DNA of 52,905 nt from Nostoc carneum NIES-2107 (GTDB lineage: Bacteria > Cyanobacteriota > Cyanobacteriia > Cyanobacteriales > Nostocaceae), in contig AP018180.1 of the NCBI GenBank assembly GCA_002368155.1, positions 6,637,417-6,690,321 on the forward strand, given 5' to 3'. The translations under genes and the position numbers were made by a program. The notes under the pieces are model-generated. The model worked only from the letters and a program-made list of their open reading frames with translations. It was not told the DNA's origin and searched no databases. The first letter of the stretch is position 1. Every line of letters begins with the position of its first letter. Positions 35,934-44,412 of this stretch are shown here, piece by piece.

Positions 35934-36677
35934 ATGAAACAGCTCCTCAACCAAGTAATCATCATCCAAAAATATCTTATTAGGCTACTTCTGCCACTAA
36001 TTGCGATCGCTCTAGTTTCTTTTTTGGTTGTACCATCAGCGTTAGCTACTGGTGCATATCAAATACCTGACCTAGCAGCTGATAATAGCACCTGGGTTGT
36101 AGATGAAGCCGACGCGATCAGCCGGATCAATGAAGGTAAGATTAGCGGCACTTTATCGGATTTAGCGAAAAAAACTGGATACGAAACCAGAATTGTCACC
36201 ATCCGTCGGCTTGACTATGGAGAAACACCAGAAAGTTTCGCCAAAGCGTTGTTTGAAAAATGGTTCCCCACCAAAGAAGCACAAGCCAATCAAACTTTAT
36301 TAGTAATTGACACTGTGACAAATGGTACCGCCATTATTACAGGTGATAAAGTCAAGTCTCTGCTGACAGACTCTATTGCTGAGAGTGTCGCTTCTGAAAC
36401 CGTGATGGCACCGTTACGAGATGGTAACAAATACAACCAAGCTTTCTTGGATGCGAGCGATCGCCTAGTCGCCGTTCTCTCTGGAGAAACCGATCCCGGC
36501 CCGCCAAAAATCGTTGAGAATGTGCAGGTAGAAGGCACATTTAAGACAGCAGAAGAAACTAACAAGGATAAAGGTAATGCTACTGCTTGGGTAGTAGGCT
36601 TATTAATTGCCGCTACTGTTATCCCAATGGCAACTTACTATCTTTACCAAGTTAATCAACCATCGAATAATGGTTAA
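35934..36677 (+). CDS. psb32: Psb32-like TPM-domain protein
   Basis: A 247-residue protein from the ATG at 35934, chosen because it begins a typical signal sequence (residues 1-38, ending PSALA) and has GAGAG upstream. The TPM domain follows (about 42-190) with WVVDEADAISRINEGKI, ETRIVTIRRLDYGETPESFAKALFEKWFP and TLLVIDTVTNG. One C-terminal TM helix (about 217-237, AWVVGLLIAATVIPMATYYLY) anchors it. This matches cyanobacterial Psb32, a thylakoid lumen-facing protein linked to photosystem II repair under light stress. The architecture supports that assignment, but other TPM proteins share it. The gene is followed by an inverted repeat and converges with the DUF4346 gene. Confidence 0.75.
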   Translation: MKQLLNQVIIIQKYLIRLLLPLIAIALVSFLVVPSALATGAYQIPDLAADNSTWVVDEADAISRINEGKISGTLSDLAKKTGYETRIVTIRRLDYGETPESFAKALFEKWFPTKEAQANQTLLVIDTVTNGTAIITGDKVKSLLTDSIAESVASETVMAPLRDGNKYNQAFLDASDRLVAVLSGETDPGPPKIVENVQVEGTFKTAEETNKDKGNATAWVVGLLIAATVIPMATYYLYQVNQPSNNG

Positions 36678-36679
36678 TA

Positions 36680-36720
36680 GTTGACTGTTGACTGTTAACC
36701 ATCAACTGTTAACGGTCAAC
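36680..36720. terminator. Inverted heptamer repeat between convergent genes
   Basis: TTGACTG heptamers followed by inverted copies (TCAACTG, GGTCAAC) give the stem GTTGACTGTTGAC / GTTAACGGTCAAC. It lies between convergent stop codons at 36677 and 36736, so it is a plausible shared terminator made from an STRR. Confidence 0.45.
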
Positions 36721-36735
36721 AATGAGCATTTTAGT

Positions 36736-37125
36736 TTAATCTTGAATGTACTCTTGCCCTGTCACTAAAGCGACCTCAGCACGCACAAATTCTCTACCTA
36801 AATAGGCTGCATGGTCTAAAAAACTTACCGGACAGGGCTGAGTTTCTTCAAATATTTTGACGCAAAGTTCTTTGGCTGTTCTCCCACTAAATACAGTTGT
36901 ATGAGTTCTTTGGACTTTACCTTTAGCCGGAATTACCTTCCCGGTTTCGGGATCTACAGCTAAACCATGCTCATCAATTACATTTGTAAAATGCTTGGCA
37001 TAAATTAACTTTGCTTCCCGATCCAAGTAGATAATGAAATATCCGCTAGGGTCAAGGTCAATATGACGCTGAGACAACTGATCGTCAATTACAGCCAAGT
37101 CTTCTACCATCAAATCCATAGTCAT
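36736..37125 (-). CDS. DUF4346 protein
   Basis: A 129-residue cyanobacterial protein which I place in the DUF4346 family. The characteristic pattern is HIDLDPSGYFIIYLDREAKLI, then HGLAVDPETGKVIPAKG, then FLDHAAYLGREFVRAEVAL. It is soluble and probably cytoplasmic. The C-terminal segment resembles part of methanogen pterin methyltransferase subunit A proteins, but no activity is established. The ATG at 37125 is used; a Met two codons downstream is an alternative. It is convergent with the Psb32-like gene and stands alone. Confidence 0.7.
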   Translation of the reverse strand: MTMDLMVEDLAVIDDQLSQRHIDLDPSGYFIIYLDREAKLIYAKHFTNVIDEHGLAVDPETGKVIPAKGKVQRTHTTVFSGRTAKELCVKIFEETQPCPVSFLDHAAYLGREFVRAEVALVTGQEYIQD

Positions 37126-37228
37126 TTTTTAAATCAGATTTATGCAAATTTTTTCTACTCCATTTCCAGTGTAATTCTTCCGTTCCTCACTTCCTGTAGA
37201 TTCTGCATAATTTTGCTATTGCTGATAT

Positions 37229-38410
37229 CTAAGAATTGCTGTTACTAAAAGGTAACTCGGCATTCATCGCCTCAATTTCTTGCTGTTCGAGTTGATTAAC
37301 TTCCCGAATATAAGGCAGTAAAATCTGCTCTAAACGGGCGTTGTAAAAGCGGTGCAAACTGTGATTTGGCTTGGCGGGAAAGCCTCGCCGTTTTTTGTGT
37401 CTTCCACCAGCGCCAGGATCAAACATTTGAATATCGTTAGCGATCGCCCACTCAATTGGCGAGTAATAGCAAGCATCAAAATGTAGACAATCTATCTCTT
37501 GAAAACTGCCCCAATAGCGACCATATAATCTATCACCTTTATATAAACAAAAAGACATTCCTATGGGGTGACGATGATCTTGCTCGCTATAAGCAGCGAA
37601 AAACACAACGCGATGGCGATAATTGCTATGTAATTGCTCAAAAAAGCGTTTTGTCAGGTATTTACTACCCCACCAACCGAACTTATCACAAGTATCCGCA
37701 TAGAACTGGTACATCAAGGGAAACAAAGAATGGGGAATTTCATCACCTGTTAGTGGTTGCAGTGTTAAACCTGCTTTTTCCACTGCTTTGCGTTCCCGCT
37801 TAATATTGCGGCGTTGATTGGCGTTGAATACAGTTAGGTAATCATCAAAATTCTTAAATCCACCATTTTCCCAAATGTAACTGTGATGCAACCAACTGCT
37901 AAAACCTTGTCGTTCCAGCACAGCACGCCATTCAGGATCGACATAGAGAAAATGACACCCAGAGATGCGATGTTGAGAGCAAAAAGAGTCAATCTCATGC
38001 ACCATCATGGCTGTAATTTCATCTTCATCTTCCCCTGGTGCAATTAAAAAGCGATAGCCTTCAGCTGGAGTAAAGGGTGTCATGCCCAACAATTTCGGGT
38101 AATAGTCTACCCCAATACGTTCAGCTAAACTTGCCCACTGGTGATCGAAGACAAATTCCCCTGCACTATGTCCTTTTAAATAAAGTGGAGCTGCAGCAAT
38201 CAGTGTTCTGTCGCGCCATAAGGTTAAGTGATTTGGTAACCAACCAGTTTTTCTGGTAGCGCTGTGGGATATTTCCAGATTATTCAGCCACTCCCACTCT
38301 AAAAACGGAGTTTTGAGCGGTAATGCTAAAGCATCCCAAGCTTCTTGAGGTATCTCAGCAATTTTGCTGATCCAAGCAATAGAATAGCGAGGTTTCAGTT
38401 TTTCTACCAT
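37229..38410 (-). CDS. FemAB/GNAT-like protein (PF04339 type)
   Basis: A 393-residue protein starting at the ATG at 38410 (MVEKLKPRYSIAW). An open frame continues 43 codons upstream, but that part is a translated STRR (PIPQSPFPIPQSP-like) and is not native. The sequence matches the peptidogalycan/GNAT-like family (COG3146): FLEWEWLNNLE near the N-terminus, CHFLYVDPEW in the middle, and a C-terminal acyltransferase-like half with HFDACYYSPIEWAI and FDPGAGGRHKKRRGF. Such proteins are predicted N-acyltransferases of unknown substrate in the cytoplasm. An STRR block separates it from the RibD-like gene upstream on the same strand. Confidence 0.8.
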   Translation of the reverse strand: MVEKLKPRYSIAWISKIAEIPQEAWDALALPLKTPFLEWEWLNNLEISHSATRKTGWLPNHLTLWRDRTLIAAAPLYLKGHSAGEFVFDHQWASLAERIGVDYYPKLLGMTPFTPAEGYRFLIAPGEDEDEITAMMVHEIDSFCSQHRISGCHFLYVDPEWRAVLERQGFSSWLHHSYIWENGGFKNFDDYLTVFNANQRRNIKRERKAVEKAGLTLQPLTGDEIPHSLFPLMYQFYADTCDKFGWWGSKYLTKRFFEQLHSNYRHRVVFFAAYSEQDHRHPIGMSFCLYKGDRLYGRYWGSFQEIDCLHFDACYYSPIEWAIANDIQMFDPGAGGRHKKRRGFPAKPNHSLHRFYNARLEQILLPYIREVNQLEQQEIEAMNAELPFSNSNS

Positions 38411-38414
38411 CGTC

Positions 38415-38575
38415 TCAGGGAATGGGGACTGGGGAATGGGGACTGGGGACTGGGGAATGGGGAATGGGGAATGGGGAATGGGGAAGATGAGGGAGAGGGG
38501 AAAATTACTGTTAGCAATTACCAATGCCCTATGCCCCATGCCCTATGCCCCATGCCCAATTTCCAATACCCAATC
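38415..38575. repeat. STRR arrays GGGGACT/GGGGAAT and ATGCCCT
   Basis: GGGGACT and GGGGAAT heptamers (38424-38482), a GGGAGA run, then CCCTATG/CCCCATG heptamers (38523-38560). The block directly precedes the start codon at 38410 of the minus-strand gene, so it lies in its leader. Confidence 0.9.
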
Positions 38576-38589
38576 TTTTTTAGGGTAAT

Positions 38590-39282
38590 CTAAGATGCTG
38601 GTCGTTGCAGGCGATAGTGTAAAAACACTTCCTGATCGACCTGGTTAACCTCTAGAAGTTCGAGGTGTGGTGCTAAATTAGCAGGGAATCCAGTACTTTC
38701 CGCAGGTGTGGGTGCGGTAGCACCAGCCAAAATCAGTGGACATACGGTTAACCATAATTCATCTATTAAATCTAATTCCAACATTGAAGCTACTAATTCC
38801 CCGCCTCCCAGTATCACTAAGCGTGTTATATGTAGAAGAACCAGGTGTTGTAGTGCGGCAAGAAGGTCTATCTTGCCCTGTGGTGTTTCAAAAACTAAAA
38901 TCTGCTCAAACTCTGAGCTTTCTCGCCAAAAACTTGCCCCGGCGGCAGTCGTGAGCAACCAACGTGGAACCGGTTGTTGAAAAAAGTGAATTTCCGGATT
39001 AAGGCTACCAGATTGTGTAATGACTATATGAACTGGCTGGGTAGATTTGCCCGCTTTTGTTCGATTTTGCAGCAATGTTGGATGTGATACGGTTAATGTA
39101 GTACCGTATGCACGGAGAGTACCGGCACCGAAGAGAGTGGCATCAGAGGCAGCGATTTGTTTTTCCAGGTGTGCTTTATCAGCCTTTGAGCCGAAACGAG
39201 CAGGCGATCGCCTAAAATCTGCTATCTTGCCATCTGCACTCATTGCCAAAACCACTGTGGTATGAGGACGATGTTGCACCAT
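38590..39282 (-). CDS. RibD C-terminal (reductase) domain protein
   Basis: A 230-residue single-domain protein of the RibD reductase/dihydrofolate reductase-like family, which uses NADPH to reduce the ribosyl group of a pyrimidine in riboflavin synthesis. Features are VVLAMSADGKIAD at the N-terminus, SDATLFGAGTLRAYGTTL, and VILGGGELVASMLELDLIDELWLTVCPLILAG. The deaminase half of fused RibD is absent, so it may act with a separate deaminase or be a paralogue. The ATG at 39282 starts MVQHRPHTTVVLAMS, suitable for the family. It is upstream of the FemAB-like gene, with STRR between. Confidence 0.88.
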   Translation of the reverse strand: MVQHRPHTTVVLAMSADGKIADFRRSPARFGSKADKAHLEKQIAASDATLFGAGTLRAYGTTLTVSHPTLLQNRTKAGKSTQPVHIVITQSGSLNPEIHFFQQPVPRWLLTTAAGASFWRESSEFEQILVFETPQGKIDLLAALQHLVLLHITRLVILGGGELVASMLELDLIDELWLTVCPLILAGATAPTPAESTGFPANLAPHLELLEVNQVDQEVFLHYRLQRPAS

Positions 39283-39575
39283 TTAGTTGCTTTGAGATTT
39301 GGAATTTTTTTCTTGCCTGTATGTTATTTACCAAAAATTCATATATGCAAGCTGTTGTTTAGTGATTTCCCTATTGTAGAGATATGCAACACAAGTCTTG
39401 TTTAAATCTAACCTCCGGAGGTTTTGGTATACCAGGTTTCATTTTGCAGATGCAAACTTTGTTATTTTTAGAATTTGTCAATAAAGTAGTCATAACTTAA
39501 TGCAATGTCTCATCTAGCTGGTTTAATTGCATATCTTTGGCTGTTTTGGTTTGCAGATGCGAAGTGAGACGTTAG

Positions 39576-41702
39576 ATGGCTAAGTCCCGTCAATCATCCT
39601 TTCGGCGTATATTATTGACAAGAATATTGCTGGTGTTTGTGCCAGTATTATTGATAGGTGAGATTGCCGCCTTAAATAAGGCGCGGAATAGCCTATTAAA
39701 AAATGCTAAACAAAATTTAACCGAAAGTGCCGTTATGAAGGGGGAGAAGATTGCAGATGCGATCGCTACCCTCAAGACTAGTTTGCTGATTATTAGCAAA
39801 ACACAAATTATCGAGTCTCCTTCTCCAGCAGAGACGGAAGAATTTTTGAATAAAATATCACAACAACTACCAAGCAAAATTGATTGTATTCAATTAAAAA
39901 ATTTGCAAACCAACAAAATCGTTGCTAGTAGTTGTGACGGCAAACCCATAGGAGAAGAAAATTCATTTGTACCTAGTCAAGGAGTTGATATTAAGGTAGT
40001 TTTACCGCCTAAGCTAGGAACAACTGGTACAAGAGATGCCAAAAATCAATTGCAACTATTACTTACTGCCCCAGTTTACGATAAAGGGGGTAAATTAGTT
40101 TATAGTTTAAGTCTTCAATCGGTATTGTACCAACAAACTGCTAATAAGCCGGGATCGCTAACAGGTTCGATGGTAGTCATTGCTGAAGATGGCACAATTT
40201 TAGCGCACCCAGCACCAGAAAGAGTGGGCAGTAATATTCAAGAAGATGGTCATGCTACCCAACTCCAAAACACAATTAAAAATACTGCGATCGGGGAAAC
40301 TGGCTCTACAAATTTGTATTTTAAAGAAGGAAAAGAACTATTAGCTGGTTATAAAATAATTAGCAATCCTCTTCAAGAACAATCGCCGCAAAAATGGATT
40401 GTTTTAGCTGTTACTACTACAGATAGCGCTCTGTTTGGTTTAGAAGAAATCAAACTAATTCTGATTGTTTTAACAGTTGGTTTAATAGGTGCCAGCTTAT
40501 TAGCATCTTTATATTTAGCGCCTTATCTCGCCAAACCTGTAGAAGAATTACGTGATTACGCACTCAATATTTATAATCACCACACCGCCCAACCAGTTCC
40601 CCATAACTTTAAAATTCGGGAGTTTAATCAACTAGCACAAGCCCTAGACCAAATGGTTGAAAGGCTGAAAGCTTGGGCAGAAGAATTAGAAAGTGCATGG
40701 AAAGAAGCCAAAACTGCTAACCAAGTTAAAAGCCAGTTCTTAGCCACAACTTCCCATGAATTGCGAAATCCGCTAAATATTATTATCAATTGTGTGCGCC
40801 TGGTTCACGATGGTTTGTGTGATAACCGGGAAGAAGAAATGGAATTTCTCAAGCGTGCCGATGAGACAGCGATTCATTTATTAGGAATTATCAATGATTT
40901 GCTCGATATTTCTAAAATTGAAGCAGGCAAACTTTCTGTAGTTACAGAACCGCTTGACTTGCGAAAATTATTGCTGGAAGTAATCAATATTCAATCAGTA
41001 AATGTGCAACAAAGAGGCTTACAATTAAAAACTGATTTGGGTAGCGAACTGATTCCTGTGAAAGCAGACGCAGCAAAACTGAAGCAAGTACTCATTAATG
41101 TTATTGGTAATGCTACTAAATTCACCGAACAAGGAAGCATTACGATCGCTTGTGAAATGCAATCAACTAACGATCAATCTCAAGTGTTAATTCATGTCAC
41201 AGATACAGGCATGGGGATTGATCCCGCCCAACAGCACAAGCTATTTCGCCCCTTTGTAATGGTAGATGGTGCCAGTACCCGCAAAATTGAAGGTACAGGA
41301 TTAGGGTTGGCGATTTCACGCAACTTAATCGAACTCATGAAAGGTACTATTACTCTCACAAGTGCGGGACTTAATCAAGGTACAACAGTCACGATCGCGT
41401 TGCCTTTAATTGATATTTCTCTATTATCTCCTCCAGATGAAAAAGGAAATTTAGAGGATATTGAAATCGCCACTGCAGATGAGGTAAAAAGCGAAGTTAA
41501 CGGCTATATTAACCTGCAAGCAGAACCGCTACTTGACGCTACAGAAATTGAAGACTCTCCCACAACAGAAAAAGACGATACCGAAGACAAACTAACGCTT
41601 TTAGAAGATACTTGCCAACTGACTTTGTTAACTCCACAAAGTATTTTGTCTAGCCGACCGGCGGGAGAAACTTGTGCTAACGGTACTGTTGTGGAAAGGT
41701 GA
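39576..41702 (+). CDS. Transmembrane Cache-HAMP histidine kinase
   Basis: A 708-residue sensor kinase. TM1 is at about residues 11-33. The extracytoplasmic part (about 34-288) has the pattern of a double Cache sensor (GSMVVIAEDGTILAHPAPERVG is the second lobe). TM2 is at about 290-315, then HAMP (about 316-370), HisKA with His394 (SHELRNPLN) and HATPase with NATKFT, VTDTGMGI and [11 protein letters not shown] 75-residue acidic, low-complexity tail follows without a receiver. It should sense a small molecule outside the cytoplasm and pass phosphate to an unlinked regulator. The ATG at 39576 is first in frame. No response regulator gene is adjacent. Confidence 0.92.
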   Translation: MAKSRQSSFRRILLTRILLVFVPVLLIGEIAALNKARNSLLKNAKQNLTESAVMKGEKIADAIATLKTSLLIISKTQIIESPSPAETEEFLNKISQQLPSKIDCIQLKNLQTNKIVASSCDGKPIGEENSFVPSQGVDIKVVLPPKLGTTGTRDAKNQLQLLLTAPVYDKGGKLVYSLSLQSVLYQQTANKPGSLTGSMVVIAEDGTILAHPAPERVGSNIQEDGHATQLQNTIKNTAIGETGSTNLYFKEGKELLAGYKIISNPLQEQSPQKWIVLAVTTTDSALFGLEEIKLILIVLTVGLIGASLLASLYLAPYLAKPVEELRDYALNIYNHHTAQPVPHNFKIREFNQLAQALDQMVERLKAWAEELESAWKEAKTANQVKSQFLATTSHELRNPLNIIINCVRLVHDGLCDNREEEMEFLKRADETAIHLLGIINDLLDISKIEAGKLSVVTEPLDLRKLLLEVINIQSVNVQQRGLQLKTDLGSELIPVKADAAKLKQVLINVIGNATKFTEQGSITIACEMQSTNDQSQVLIHVTDTGMGIDPAQQHKLFRPFVMVDGASTRKIEGTGLGLAISRNLIELMKGTITLTSAGLNQGTTVTIALPLIDISLLSPPDEKGNLEDIEIATADEVKSEVNGYINLQAEPLLDATEIEDSPTTEKDDTEDKLTLLEDTCQLTLLTPQSILSSRPAGETCANGTVVER

Positions 41703-41703
41703 G

Positions 41704-41836
41704 ACATTGGGGACTGGGGACTGGGGATTGGGGATTGGGGATGAGATGGAAAAGTGGAATTTTCAACCTTTGACTTTTGACAGACAAACACCAATTACCA
41801 ATTACCAATTACCCATTACCCATTACCCATTACCCA
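41704..41836. repeat. STRR arrays GGGGACT/GGGGATT and ATTACCC
   Basis: Heptamers at 41709-41742 and ATTACCA/ATTACCC heptamers at 41793-41847. The second array runs into the last codons of the convergent Gfo/Idh gene, whose stop is at 41837. Confidence 0.9.
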
Positions 41837-42922
41837 TTACCCATTACCCAACAACACAGATTGTCCACCTTGTTGAAGAGAGGCTGTCAGTGCGGCGAGA
41901 ATTTCTACCAACTCTGCACCAACCCAGCCAGAGGAAACAATGGGAGGAGTATTGTGGAAGATACAAGTAATAAAGCGATCGCACACTCGTTGCAAGGGTT
42001 CGCCTTTTTCTACTTGCAATGTCTCGTGGCTTTGATTGAGAGGCAGAAATTGATTGTTTTGATATTCTAATTGCCCATTTAATAAGGTTAAAGGCGATTG
42101 GCTCGACATTTCATCGAAAATCAAGCTGCCACGATTACCCACAACTGCTAATCGTCTTTGTTTATCAGTATTCAACCAGCAGAGATGAATATAGGCTTGA
42201 AAACCATCTGCGTATGTCAGCATCACCCAGACTAAGTCAGCTAGTCCTGGGTAGAGAGGTGAGGGGGATGAGGGAGATGAAGGGGATAAGGGAGAATGGC
42301 TGTGGTTGGCTTTGTCTTCTTGTAGCCAAACTGTACCAGTTGCTTGCACCTTTACTGGTAGTTGACCTAGCCAATTGTTAAAAATAGCAATATCGTGAAT
42401 TGCTAAATCCCAAAGTGCATCAACATCTTGGCGGACTGGCCCTAAATGGGTGCGGGTGGCGTAGCCGTAGCGTAAATCACCTAACTTACCAGCCTGAACT
42501 ACGGCTTGGCCTTGTTCGACGGCGGGGTGAAATAAATAGGTGTGATCTACCATCAATATTAAATGCCGTTGCTCTGCTAACTCGCAAAGTTCCCGAGATT
42601 CTAAGGGGTCGAGAGTTAAGGGCTTTTCTGCTAAAACATGGTATCCCTGATTCAAGGCATCTTTAATCAAGTGATAATGAGTGGTAGCTGGAGTTGCGAT
42701 CGCAACTGCCATTAAATTTGGTACTTGCTTGATATCCTGCCAATCGGTTGTTAATAAGACATTGTCATCTAATTTATATTGCCGTTTGACGGCTGCTAAT
42801 CTTTCTGGGTTGGGGTCTACAACCGCACCAATCCGTACTTGGGGATGTTCTAAAAAATTCCGTAGCAAATGCACTCCCCAACGCCCAACACCGAGGACAG
42901 CAATTGTAATTTGATTAGTCAT
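41837..42922 (-). CDS. Gfo/Idh/MocA-family oxidoreductase
   Basis: A 361-residue NAD(P)-dependent oxidoreductase. The Rossmann glycine motif GVGRWG is at residues 11-16, and AEKPLTL and a following helix mark the conserved EKP of the family (near residue 98). The C-terminal alpha/beta domain has DLAIHDIAIF, with the conserved HD. Substrates in this family are sugars or their derivatives; this one is unknown. A Ser/Pro-rich insertion (about residues 207-224) is encoded by an STRR-type purine repeat within the gene (42255-42296). The frame is kept. The ATG at 42922 is used. It is the last gene of the minus-strand block. Confidence 0.9.
   Translation of the reverse strand: MTNQITIAVLGVGRWGVHLLRNFLEHPQVRIGAVVDPNPERLAAVKRQYKLDDNVLLTTDWQDIKQVPNLMAVAIATPATTHYHLIKDALNQGYHVLAEKPLTLDPLESRELCELAEQRHLILMVDHTYLFHPAVEQGQAVVQAGKLGDLRYGYATRTHLGPVRQDVDALWDLAIHDIAIFNNWLGQLPVKVQATGTVWLQEDKANHSHSPLSPSSPSSPSPLYPGLADLVWVMLTYADGFQAYIHLCWLNTDKQRRLAVVGNRGSLIFDEMSSQSPLTLLNGQLEYQNNQFLPLNQSHETLQVEKGEPLQRVCDRFITCIFHNTPPIVSSGWVGAELVEILAALTASLQQGGQSVLLGNG
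42255..42296. repeat. In-frame low-complexity repeat inside the Gfo/Idh gene
   Basis: GGGGGATGAGGGAGATGAAGG-type purine repeat of the kind otherwise found between genes (for example at 18476-18505 and 43740-43775). It is translated as Pro/Ser repeats in the oxidoreductase. Confidence 0.75.
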
Positions 42923-43012
42923 TAGTTATTTGCCAAGAGTCAAAATTTTGACACTGGAGTTTAGACTCTTGAGTCATAACTGAATTATCAACTCTGATAT
43001 TCTCTATTGAGT

Positions 43013-43732
43013 TCAGGGTTGTTCCGGATTACTAATAGATAAAAATGCTACCTTCGCTGCTGCTTGTTCCGCAGCTTTAATCGAGCGTCCCTTACCTTGA
43101 CCTAACTGTTTACCATGCAACCACACTTCCGCAAGGAAGCGTTCTTGGTTGCGGTGGGGTTGAGTCACTTCTACAACCCGATACTCTGGTAAAACTTTAA
43201 ATTGAGCCTGAGTCCATTCTTGCAGGGCGGCTTTGTAATTTAGCCTAGCTGGATCGAGCCGAATTTCTGCGGCTAGTTGTTTGAAGTGAGGGTCTAGCCA
43301 AGGACGGATGAGATTAAGATTGCTGGTACTGAGGTACAATGCCCCGAGAACAGCTTCAAAAGCATCTGCTAACCGAGATTCTTGACCAACTTTATCAGCA
43401 GTCGCACTACCAGCAACCAATAAATAAAGTTCCAAACCATATTCTCTAGCTAACTGAGCCAAAATGCGATCGCTCACCAGCACCGAACGAATTGCGGCAA
43501 AATCCCCCACCGGACAATCTGGATAATGTTCCCACAACACAATAGCTGCGACTAGCCGCACCACAGCATCACCAACAAATTCCAACTGTTCATAATTTGC
43601 TGACTCTGAGACAGTGGGATGAGTTAGCGCTAAGTCCAACAGATGCCATTGTATAGGCGCTTCTTTTGGCAGACCTAATTTTTGAACTAAATTTTCCAGC
43701 TGACGCTGACGGCGTGGATAAGCGAGGGACAT
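43013..43732 (-). CDS. rnc: Ribonuclease III
   Basis: A 239-residue RNase III, which cuts double-stranded RNA in rRNA and mRNA processing. The signature EQLEFVGDAV (residues 48-57) carries the first acidic metal ligands, and LADAFEAVLGALYL carries the second pair. A C-terminal dsRNA-binding domain (about 160-235) ends with KGRSIKAAEQAAAKVAFL. The length and domain order are those of a complete enzyme, not the mini-III form. The ATG at 43732 follows an STRR block. It lies just downstream of the RNase P RNA gene on the same strand, so two RNA-processing genes are neighbours. Confidence 0.96.
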   Translation of the reverse strand: MSLAYPRRQRQLENLVQKLGLPKEAPIQWHLLDLALTHPTVSESANYEQLEFVGDAVVRLVAAIVLWEHYPDCPVGDFAAIRSVLVSDRILAQLAREYGLELYLLVAGSATADKVGQESRLADAFEAVLGALYLSTSNLNLIRPWLDPHFKQLAAEIRLDPARLNYKAALQEWTQAQFKVLPEYRVVEVTQPHRNQERFLAEVWLHGKQLGQGKGRSIKAAEQAAAKVAFLSISNPEQP

Positions 43733-43734
43733 TA

Positions 43735-43895
43735 AATCAGGAAGGGGGAGCAGAGGGGATAAGGGAGATGAGGAAGACTGAGTAAGGCAAGGGGGCAGGG
43801 TGCAGGGGGCAGGGGGAAAAGAATAAATTAAAAATTCCTATTACCTATTACCCATTACCAATTACCCATTACCAAATGACAAATGACAAATGACA
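43735..43895. repeat. STRR and low-complexity block
   Basis: GGGGGAGC/GGGGATAAGGG purine repeats (43741-43815), then ATTACCC/ATTACCA heptamers (43840-43873), then AAATGAC heptamers (43874-43897). It lies between the 3' end of rnpB and the start of rnc. Confidence 0.9.
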
Positions 43896-43900
43896 AAAAA

Positions 43901-44368
43901 GGGAAAGAGTTGGTAGTAAGCCGGGTTCTGTTCTCGAATGTAGAAATGTTACAAGTAACTTCTCTACATGAGGGCGGTTATCTATCTGGGACGTTTGTTA
44001 CCAAACGCCTCTAGCGGCTCTATTTTGGCGGAACTGGTAAAAGACCAACCATAGTTCCTTCGCCTTGCTCCCAACCGGGGTTTACCGAGCCAACGCCTCT
44101 CGACGTTGCTGGTGCGCTCTTACCGCACCTTTGCACCCTTACCAGAGCTTAGGGATTGGGTATCAGGGATGAGGGATTGGGCAATTTCTTACCCAGTCCC
44201 CAGTCCCCAGTACCTAGTCCCCAATCCTGGCGGTATCTTTCTGTGGCACTATCCTCACGATCGCTCGCACTGGACGTTATCCAGCAAGTTTGGTCTTTCG
44301 GGAGCCCGGACTTTCCTCAAACCAGTTTTTGTGACTGATCTGCAACCGCCTACGCCTACTCTCTCCCT
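43901..44368 (-). ncRNA. rnpB: RNase P RNA (rnpB), with an STRR insertion
   Basis: About 468 nt, the catalytic RNA that matures tRNA 5' ends. Seen on the minus strand: 5' AGGGAGAGAGTAGGCG, the conserved GAGGAAAGTCCGGGCTCCC, the GGTAAACCCCGG core, and AGAACCCGGCTTAC near the 3' end. Helix P1 closes perfectly (GGGAGAGAGT with ACTCTTTCCC, allowing one G-U), and a T-run (43895-43900) follows. At 44151-44225 an internal segment is made of STRR heptamers in inverted orientation, which extend a hairpin. STRRs inside rnpB are established for heterocystous cyanobacteria. The 5' end is set from P1 and may be off by one or two bases. The upstream gene stops 44 nt away. Confidence 0.96.
44151..44225. repeat. 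STRR insertion within RNase P RNA
   Basis: AGGGATTGGGTATCAGGGATG on one side and CCCAGTCCCCAGTCCCCAG, CTAGTCCCCAATCCT on the other side. The two halves are complementary, so the insert lengthens one helix and does not touch the conserved core. Confidence 0.85.
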
Positions 44369-44412
44369 AGATCCAGTGTAATCTTGGATGGAGCTGTGTG
44401 TCTGAATTTAAG

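Noticed and set aside
39384-39500. A 38-codon plus-strand frame upstream of the Cache histidine kinase
   Set aside because: Similar short frames are expected by chance; no ribosome site at the right distance and no known small protein match.
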